From positions 2,108,001 to 2,172,000 of the forward strand of contig NZ_CP126738.1 of NCBI RefSeq assembly GCF_030246865.1: a DNA stretch of 64,000 nt, in the 5' to 3' direction. Source of the stretch: Microbacterium sp. zg-B96 (lineage in GTDB: Bacteria; Actinomycetota; Actinomycetes; Actinomycetales; Microbacteriaceae). The notes under the pieces were generated by a model. It was not told where the DNA came from, searched no databases, and saw only the letters and a list, made by a program, of their open reading frames with translations. This document shows positions 58,404 to 64,000 of this stretch, in pieces. How positions within the stretch are numbered: the first letter of the stretch is position 1; every line of letters begins with the position of its first letter. The translations under genes were made by a program, and so were the position numbers.

Positions 58404-59714
58404 ATGCCCGACGCTCCGTGTCCCTCGTTCGCGACCGCCCAGGTGCAGGCCGGATACGACCCGGCTGCCGTGCACCACGCGTCGGTGCCGCCGATCTACC
58501 AGACCAACGCCTACCAGTTCGCCTCGCTCGCCGAGGCGCGCGACCTGTTCGCACTGCGCCGCGAGGGCAACGTCTACAGCCGCACCGGCAACCCCACCGC
58601 CGCGGTGCTCGAGCAGCGCGTGGCGACTCTCGAGGGCGGTGTCGGTGCGGTGTCGGTCTCGTCCGGTCAGGCCGCCGTCGCGCTGGCGCTGCTGACCCTC
58701 GCCCGGCAGGGTGAGCACATCGTCGCGGCGCATCAGCTCTACGGCGGCACGATCTACCTGCTGGCGGACACGTTCGCCGACTGGGGCATCGAGGTGACCT
58801 TCGTCGACCAGGACGACCCCCAGGCCTGGCGCGACGCGGTGCGCCCGAGCACCCGCGCGTTCTTCGCCGAGACCGTCGCCAATCCCCTCGCCCAGGTGCT
58901 GGACGTGCGCACCGTCGCCGACATCGCGCACGACGCGGGCGTGCCACTGATCATCGACAACACCGTCGCCACCCCCTACCTGCAGCGACCCAAGGAGCAC
59001 GGCGCCGACATCGTCGTGCACTCCGCGACGAAGTTCATCGGCGGGCACGGTGCGGCCCTCGGCGGTCTCGTCGTCGACCTCGGCACGTTCGATTTCACCG
59101 CGGATGCCGCGCGCTGGCCGCAGCTGAACACGCCCCTGGCCCGGGTGCCGGGTGCCGCACTCGTCGAGCAGTTCGGCGCCAAGGCCTACCTCACGCTGCT
59201 GCGCACGAAGTACTCGCAGGACCTCGGCCCGTCGCTGTCGGCGTTCAACGCGTTCCAGCTGCTGCAGGGGCTGGAGAGCCTCGACCTGCGGATGGCCCGG
59301 CACAGCTCGTCGGCGCAGACCGTCGCCGAAGCCCTCGACGCCCACCCCGCCGTCGCCCGCGTGCACCACCCGGGGCTGCCGGCGAGCCCCTGGCACGATG
59401 CCGCGAAGCGGTACCTGCCGCGAGGCGCGGCATCCGTCTTCTCCTTCGAGCTGCACCCCGGAACCGACGCAGACGACGACTTCGACCGCGCCGCGGCGCT
59501 CATCGACCGACTGCAGGTCGCCCACCTCGTGGCCAACATCGGCGACGCCCGCACGCTCATCGCCCACCCTGCCTCGATGACCCACAGTCACCTGAGCCCC
59601 GAGCAGCTGGCTGCCGGCGGCATCTCGTCGGCGACGATCCGCCTGTCGATCGGTCTGGAGGACCCCGTCGACATCGTGCGGGACCTCACCTCGGCGCTGG
59701 ACGCGCTGCGCTGA
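58404..59714 (+). CDS. metY: O-acetylhomoserine aminocarboxypropyltransferase (sulfhydrylase)
   Basis: 436 residues, PLP fold-type I (Cys/Met metabolism family). The Schiff-base Lys is in [11 protein letters not shown] (K210); [14 protein letters not shown] and the Asp of [14 protein letters not shown] are cofactor contacts. MetY-type enzymes (about 430 residues, longer than MetB/MetC) join O-acetylhomoserine and sulfide to homocysteine for methionine synthesis in the cytoplasm. No metX or riboswitch is visible nearby. Followed by a strong terminator. Confidence 0.93.
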   Translation: MPDAPCPSFATAQVQAGYDPAAVHHASVPPIYQTNAYQFASLAEARDLFALRREGNVYSRTGNPTAAVLEQRVATLEGGVGAVSVSSGQAAVALALLTLARQGEHIVAAHQLYGGTIYLLADTFADWGIEVTFVDQDDPQAWRDAVRPSTRAFFAETVANPLAQVLDVRTVADIAHDAGVPLIIDNTVATPYLQRPKEHGADIVVHSATKFIGGHGAALGGLVVDLGTFDFTADAARWPQLNTPLARVPGAALVEQFGAKAYLTLLRTKYSQDLGPSLSAFNAFQLLQGLESLDLRMARHSSSAQTVAEALDAHPAVARVHHPGLPASPWHDAAKRYLPRGAASVFSFELHPGTDADDDFDRAAALIDRLQVAHLVANIGDARTLIAHPASMTHSHLSPEQLAAGGISSATIRLSIGLEDPVDIVRDLTSALDALR

Positions 59715-59731
59715 CACCAGGCACGCCGGAA

Positions 59732-59772
59732 CGACGAAACGCGGCTCCCCTGCAGGGAGCCGCGTTTCGTCG
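59732..59772. terminator. Bidirectional terminator between metY and mmsB
   Basis: Perfect 18-bp stem (59732-59749 with 59755-59772) with loop CTGCA. The stem has AAA/TTT near its base and lies between two convergent genes, so it can serve both. Confidence 0.85.
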
Positions 59773-59779
59773 GGTCGGG

Positions 59780-61027
59780 TCAGTTGCCGGAGCGGCGCTT
59801 GTTGTAGACGTCGAATGCGACGGCGAGCAACAGAACGAGGCCCTTCACGACCTGCTGCCACTCGGTGCCGATGCCCATGATCGACATGCCGTTGTTGAGC
59901 ACACCGATGATGAGGCCACCGATGATCGCGCCGCCGATGGTGCCGACGCCGCCCTGCACCGCGGCACCGCCGATGAACGCCGCCGAGATCGCTTCGAGTT
60001 CGAAGCCGTCACCGGCCTTGGGGCCGGCGAGGTTCAGCCGGGCGGTGAAGATCAGTCCGGCCAGGGCCGCGAGCACGCCCATGTTGACGAACAGCAAGAA
60101 GTCCACACGACGCGTCTTGATGCCCGACAGCTCGGCGGCGTGGCGGTTGCCGCCGATCGCGTAGATGTGGCGGCCGAAGACGGTGCGGTTCATCACGATG
60201 CCGTAGACCAGCACGAGCACGGCGAGCACGATCAGGGTGACCGGGATGCCCTTGTACGACGCCAGCGCCCAGGTGAAGAACCCGATCGCGATGGCGACGG
60301 CGACGAGCTTGACCGTCATCCAGACGACCGACTCGACCTCCTGGCCGTACTTCAGGCGCCCGGCGCGGGTGCGCAGCTGCTGCACGACGAGGGCGACGAT
60401 GGCCACGGCCCCGACGACGAGGGTGAAGATGTCGGGATCGGTCTCACCGAAGATGCCGCTGAGGAACCCGTTGCCGATAGCGCGGTACTCCGTGGGGAAC
60501 GAGCCGATGTTCTGGTTGCCCAGGACCACCAGCGCGAGCCCGCGGAAGATGAGCATGCCGGCGAGGGTGACGATGAACGCGGGGATGCCGACGTAGGCGA
60601 TCCAGAATCCCTGCCATGCCCCCACCGCCGCGCCGATCAGCAGCGACAGGATGATCGCGAGCCACCACGGGAGCTGCCAGTGCACCGCGAAGACGCCGGA
60701 GACGGCTCCGATGAACGCCGCCACCGACCCGACCGACAGGTCGATGTGACCGGCGATGATGACCATCACCATGCCGATCGCAAGGACGAGGATGTACCCG
60801 TTCTGCACGATCAGGTTGGAGATGTTCTGCGGGCGCAGCAGGATGCCGTCGGTCAGGATCGTGAACAGCACCACCACCGCGATGAGCGCGATGAAGATGC
60901 CGTTCTTGCCCAGGTCGGAAAGCACCGTCGCCAGCCATCGGGTGAACTTGTTGTCGGCCGGATTCACCAGCGCGCCTGCTGCCTGCGATTCGTTCGAGGT
61001 CGGTGGCGTCTGCGTTTGGTTGGACAT
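59780..61027 (-). CDS. mmsB: Multiple-monosaccharide ABC transporter permease
   Basis: 415 residues, about ten helices, of the XylH/GguB/MmsB group in the ribose-type (CUT2) family: DIFTLVVGAVAI insertion and GNRHAAELSGIKTRRVDF near the ATPase contact. The channel subunit for a pentose/hexose importer working with the next two genes. RBS GGAGA lies before ATG 61025-61027; the ATPase gene is 22 bp upstream. Last gene of its operon, ending at the shared terminator. Confidence 0.92.
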   Translation of the reverse strand: MSNQTQTPPTSNESQAAGALVNPADNKFTRWLATVLSDLGKNGIFIALIAVVVLFTILTDGILLRPQNISNLIVQNGYILVLAIGMVMVIIAGHIDLSVGSVAAFIGAVSGVFAVHWQLPWWLAIILSLLIGAAVGAWQGFWIAYVGIPAFIVTLAGMLIFRGLALVVLGNQNIGSFPTEYRAIGNGFLSGIFGETDPDIFTLVVGAVAIVALVVQQLRTRAGRLKYGQEVESVVWMTVKLVAVAIAIGFFTWALASYKGIPVTLIVLAVLVLVYGIVMNRTVFGRHIYAIGGNRHAAELSGIKTRRVDFLLFVNMGVLAALAGLIFTARLNLAGPKAGDGFELEAISAAFIGGAAVQGGVGTIGGAIIGGLIIGVLNNGMSIMGIGTEWQQVVKGLVLLLAVAFDVYNKRRSGN

Positions 61028-61049
61028 GATCGTTGTCTCCTGCAGCCCG

Positions 61050-62576
61050 TCAGCGGGGCTTCTCCATGGTCATCAGCTTGAGGACGGATTCGGGTGTGGC
61101 GTGCTCGGCCTGCACCTCGCCGGTGATGCGCCCCTCGGAGAGGGCATACACGCGGTCGGCGATGCCGAGCAGCTCGGGCAGTTCGGAGGAGATCACGATG
61201 ATCCCCTTACCGGACGCGGCGAGCTTGTTGATGATCGTGTAGATCTCGTACTTCGCGCCGACGTCGATGCCGCGGGTCGGCTCGTCGAGGATGAGCACGT
61301 CGGGGTCGGAGTAGATCCACTTCGACAGCACCACCTTCTGCTGATTGCCGCCGGAGAGCTTCCCGGTCTTGACCAGCACGTTCGGCGCCTTGATGTTCAT
61401 GCTCTTGCGGTACTGGTTGGCCACGGCGAACTCTTCGTTGTCGTTGACCAGGCCCGCTTTCTCCAGCTTGTGCAGCGACGCCATGGAGATGTTCCGCTTG
61501 ATGTCCTCAATGAGGTTCAGCCCGTACGTCTTGCGATCCTCGGTGGCATACGCGATGCCGTTGTCGATCGCCTCGGCCACGGTGCGCGTCTTGATCTCCT
61601 TGCCGCGCATGAAGACGCGGCCGGTGATGCGCGAGCCGTAGCGGCGGCCGAACAGGCTCATCGCGAACTCGGTGCGTCCCGCGCCCATGAGCCCGGCGAT
61701 GCCGACGATCTCCCCCGCGCGCACCGTGAGCGAGACGTTGTCGACCATGACGCGGGTCGGGTCCTGCGGGTGGTGCGCCGTCCAGTCCTCCACGCGCAGC
61801 AGCTCCTCGCCGATCTGCGGCTCGTGGTCGGGGTACCGGTGCTCGAGGTCGCGGCCGACCATGTCGCGGATGATGCGGTCCTCGGTGACCTCGGACTTGG
61901 CGATCGTCTCGATCGACTTGCCGTCGCGCAGCACCGTGACGGTGTCGGCGACCTTTTTGATCTCGTTCAGCTTGTGGCTGATGATGATCGACGTGATCCC
62001 CTCGTCCTTGAGGTTGAGGATCAAATCCAGCAGGTGGTCGGAGTCCTCGTCGTTGAGCGCTGCGGTCGGCTCGTCGAGGATGAGCAGTTTCACTTCCTTC
62101 GACAGCGCCTTGGCGATTTCGACGAGCTGCTGCTTGCCGACGCCGATCTGATTGATCTTGGTCGTCGGGTTGTCCTTCAGACCCACGCGCCCCAGCAGCG
62201 TCGCGGCTTCGAAATTCGTCTTGTTCCAGTCGATGAGGCCGCCGGTCTTGCGCTCATTGTTGAGGAAGATGTTCTCGGCGATCGACAGGTAGGGGCTCAG
62301 CGCCAGCTCCTGATGGATGATCACGATGCCTTTGGCCTCGCTGTCGCTCAGGCTCTTGAACTGCACTTCTTCGCCGGCGTAGATGATCTCACCTTCGTAC
62401 GTGCCGTGCGGATAGACCCCCGACAGCACCTTCATCAGCGTCGACTTGCCCGCGCCGTTCTCACCGCAGATCGCGTGCACTTCGCCGTTTTGCACACTGA
62501 AATTGACGTTAGCGAGCGCTTTGACTCCAGGGAACGTCTTGGTGATGCCGCGCATCTCCAGGATGTTGTTCGTCAC
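61050..62576 (-). CDS. mmsA: Multiple-monosaccharide ABC transporter ATPase (tandem ABC domains)
   Basis: 508 residues, two fused ABC modules as in all CUT2 transporters. Module 1: [43 protein letters not shown]. Module 2 has the degenerate P-loop ([15 protein letters not shown]), with [14 protein letters not shown] and [13 protein letters not shown] intact. Start GTG 62574-62576 with GAGGAAG upstream; the longer frame covers an intergenic hairpin and was rejected. Works with MmsB and ChvE. Confidence 0.94.
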   Translation of the reverse strand: MTNNILEMRGITKTFPGVKALANVNFSVQNGEVHAICGENGAGKSTLMKVLSGVYPHGTYEGEIIYAGEEVQFKSLSDSEAKGIVIIHQELALSPYLSIAENIFLNNERKTGGLIDWNKTNFEAATLLGRVGLKDNPTTKINQIGVGKQQLVEIAKALSKEVKLLILDEPTAALNDEDSDHLLDLILNLKDEGITSIIISHKLNEIKKVADTVTVLRDGKSIETIAKSEVTEDRIIRDMVGRDLEHRYPDHEPQIGEELLRVEDWTAHHPQDPTRVMVDNVSLTVRAGEIVGIAGLMGAGRTEFAMSLFGRRYGSRITGRVFMRGKEIKTRTVAEAIDNGIAYATEDRKTYGLNLIEDIKRNISMASLHKLEKAGLVNDNEEFAVANQYRKSMNIKAPNVLVKTGKLSGGNQQKVVLSKWIYSDPDVLILDEPTRGIDVGAKYEIYTIINKLAASGKGIIVISSELPELLGIADRVYALSEGRITGEVQAEHATPESVLKLMTMEKPR

Positions 62577-62613
62577 GTTCTCCGACTTCCTCGAGGGGTG
62601 TGTGATCGGTGGC

Positions 62614-62651
62614 GACGACGGTGGTGGGGCGGGTGCCCCACCACCGTCGTC
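62614..62651 (-). terminator. Hairpin between chvE and mmsA
   Basis: Perfect 17-bp stem (62614-62630 with 62635-62651), 4-nt loop, no T-tract. Likely a partial terminator or 3' stabiliser keeping binding-protein mRNA in excess of the ATPase/permease mRNA. Confidence 0.7.
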
Positions 62652-62676
62652 AATCGGTCGGTGGTGAGTCGGACCC

Positions 62677-63807
62677 TTACAGGCCGAGCTGCTCCGCCTT
62701 CCAGTAGCCGGTGTCGACCAGGGCCGACTCGACGTTGTCTGCGACGACCGGCACCGGGCCGAGCAGGTACGACGGCACAACCTTGACACCGTTCTCGTAT
62801 GTCGTGGTGTCGTTGACCTCGGGCTCCTCGCCGTTCAGCAGCGCGACGGCCATCGCCGAGGCGACCTTCGCCAGCTCGCGCGTGTCCTTGAAGATCGTCG
62901 CGTGCTGCTCGCCGGAGAGGATCGCCTTGACCGAGTCGACCTCGGCGTCCTGGCCGGAGATGGTCGGCCACTCTTCGCCGACCGTGTAGCCGGCGTCGGT
63001 GAGGGCGCCGATGATGCCGCGCGAGATGCCGTCGTAGGGCGAGAGCACCGCGTCGACCTGCGAGCCGTCGGAGTAGTTCGCCGTGATCAGGTTCTCCATG
63101 CGGCTCTGCGCTTCTTCGCCGTCCCAGCGCAGCGTCGCGGCCTGCTCGATGTCGGTCTGGCCCGACTTGACGACCAGCGTCCCGTCCTCGATCAGCGGCT
63201 CGAACACGCTCATGGCACCCTCGAAGAAGAAGAAGGCGTTGTTGTCGTCCAGGGAGCCTGCAAACAGCTCGACGTTGAACGGACCGGCCGGCGCGCCGTC
63301 GGTCGGGTTGCCTTCCAGGTCGGTCAGGCCCAGTCCGTTGAGCACGGACCATGCCTGCTGCTGTCCGACGAGGAAGTTGTCGAACGTCGCGTAGTAGTCG
63401 ACGTTCTCGGTGTCGCGGATGAGGCGGTCGTAGGCGATGACGGGGATGTCGCTGTCTGCCGCGTTCTGCAGCACCTCCGACAGCGTCGTGCCGTCGATCG
63501 AGGCGATGATCAGCGCCTCGGCGCCCTTGGTGATCATGTTCTCGATCTGCGAGACCTGGGTGGGGATGTCGTCCTCTGCGTACTGGAGGTCGACCTCGAA
63601 ACCCTGCTCCTCGAGCGAAGCCTTCACGGCATCGCCGTCCTGGATCCAGCGCTCTGAGCTGCGGGTGGGCATTGCGACGCCGATCAGGCCGCCGTCGCCT
63701 TCTCCGCCTGCGTCACCGCCGCCGCCGCCGCCGCCCGAACATCCAGAGAGAATGAGGGCGCTTGCGGCGAACGTCGCTGCGGCGAAGAAGATCTTCTTGC
63801 TCTTCAC
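62677..63807 (-). CDS. chvE: Multiple-monosaccharide ABC transporter substrate-binding lipoprotein
   Basis: 376 residues. Lipobox LSGC (about residue 23) followed by a Gly-rich spacer. The body is a ChvE/XylF-type periplasmic sugar-binding protein: [48 protein letters not shown] and SGQDAEVDS. ChvE relatives bind arabinose, galactose, xylose or glucose. RBS GGAAAGGAA precedes GTG 63805-63807. Adjacent to a probable araD end, so L-arabinose is the favoured ligand. Confidence 0.92.
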   Translation of the reverse strand: MKSKKIFFAAATFAASALILSGCSGGGGGGGDAGGEGDGGLIGVAMPTRSSERWIQDGDAVKASLEEQGFEVDLQYAEDDIPTQVSQIENMITKGAEALIIASIDGTTLSEVLQNAADSDIPVIAYDRLIRDTENVDYYATFDNFLVGQQQAWSVLNGLGLTDLEGNPTDGAPAGPFNVELFAGSLDDNNAFFFFEGAMSVFEPLIEDGTLVVKSGQTDIEQAATLRWDGEEAQSRMENLITANYSDGSQVDAVLSPYDGISRGIIGALTDAGYTVGEEWPTISGQDAEVDSVKAILSGEQHATIFKDTRELAKVASAMAVALLNGEEPEVNDTTTYENGVKVVPSYLLGPVPVVADNVESALVDTGYWKAEQLGL

Positions 63808-63872
63808 TGTCGTTCCTTTCCAGTGGACTGCACTGTCTTGGTGTTTCGTTGTTGACCGTTTGCCCGGTAGGG

Positions 63873-64000
63873 CTACCGACGGTCGTCGGTGGTCTGGCCG
63901 TACACGTTCTGGTACCGGTCGTAGAGCCGGTCGATCGCATCCTGCGGGATCGGGGAAAGTTGCCCGCCCTGCCGGGCCAGATGCACGGTGCGGGCGACGT
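63873..64000 (-). CDS. araD: C-terminal end of probable L-ribulose-5-phosphate 4-epimerase (partial)
   Basis: The minus-strand frame enters from the right edge and ends at TAG 63873-63875, showing the last 42 residues. It ends [18 protein letters not shown]. The YGQ near the C-terminus and the preceding [11 protein letters not shown] helix fit AraD, whose E. coli form also ends in YYGQ. AraD interconverts L-ribulose 5-phosphate and D-xylulose 5-phosphate in arabinose catabolism. Lying just upstream of a ChvE-type importer it would be part of an arabinose locus. Only the tail is visible, so another sugar enzyme is possible. Confidence 0.5.
   Translation of the reverse strand, partial: VARTVHLARQGGQLSPIPQDAIDRLYDRYQNVYGQTTDDRR

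Noticed and set aside
63864..63879. The small CGGTAG/CTACCG inverted repeat at the partial araD stop as a terminator
   Set aside because: The arms are only 6 bp with a 2-nt loop, too tight for a stable hairpin.
1..64000. CRISPR arrays, restriction-modification or anti-phage defence islands
   Set aside because: No regularly spaced direct repeats and no Cas, methylase, nuclease or abortive-infection genes were found; the kinase/FHA region is better explained as secretion-linked signalling.

Overview
This is a GC-rich chromosomal window (by eye about 70% G+C, GC-biased third codon positions, many GTG starts, ATGA/GTGA gene overlaps). Gene content and order point to an actinobacterium of the Microbacterium/Microbacteriaceae type. 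No rRNA, tRNA, CRISPR array, transposase, integrase or phage gene was seen. Both ends cut through genes, and no gene-free stretch exceeds 300 bases.

Layout. 1-2.0 kb: end of a membrane protein and a two-gene ABC exporter. 2.0-5.4 kb (minus): an OpuC-type osmoprotectant importer behind a DUF427 gene. 5.5-9.7 kb (minus): Eis-like acetyltransferase, ispE, an aldo-keto reductase, rsmA. 9.85-14.3 kb (plus): a tightly overlapped operon of a GT2 synthase, a membrane-fusion protein and a GH81 beta-1,3-glucanase, probably a beta-glucan exopolysaccharide system. 14.3-16.7 kb (minus): tatD, metG. 16.9-24.06 kb: a galactoside cassette (LacI regulator with two matching operators, GH42 beta-galactosidase, MalEFG-type importer without an ATPase). 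24.05-26.5 kb: divergent rsmI and a protein O-mannosyltransferase. The order pmt, rsmI, metG, tatD, rsmA, ispE matches the Mycobacterium tuberculosis core block Rv1002c-Rv1011; here two carbohydrate cassettes interrupt it and rpfB is absent.

26.5-53.1 kb is the most unusual region: seventeen consecutive plus-strand genes, mostly overlapping at start and stop codons. The first part (FHA protein, Ser/Thr kinase, 1,986-residue Ig/FN3-like surface protein, MoxR ATPase, DUF58 protein, transglutaminase-fold protein) resembles the PFNA cluster known from Bifidobacterium. It runs into a phospho-signalling set (DUF5684-FHA protein, PP2C phosphatase, a second FHA-kinase pair, an FHA plus winged-helix-like protein) and then a compact type VII-like secretion module: an EssC/EccC ATPase with N-terminal ubiquitin-like and FHA parts, two WXG100-sized proteins, a coiled-coil/hydrophobic/alpha-beta-hydrolase protein that looks like a secreted lipase, a lipoprotein and an unknown protein. 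A DExTVL-type threonine motif recurs in linkers of several of these proteins, which would fit a kinase/phosphatase/FHA circuit controlling export.

53.3-64 kb: hrpA, a quinone-oxidoreductase-like gene, metY with a strong bidirectional terminator, and on the minus strand a ChvE/MmsA/MmsB pentose-type importer preceded by a partial gene whose C-terminus looks like AraD, suggesting L-arabinose use.

Genome-scale signals: many genes appear leaderless (TAnnnT-like box 6-8 nt before the start codon); three intergenic elements share a doubled-arm palindrome with an 18-bp internal period; and the heptamer GGATGCC/GGCATCC is markedly over-represented.
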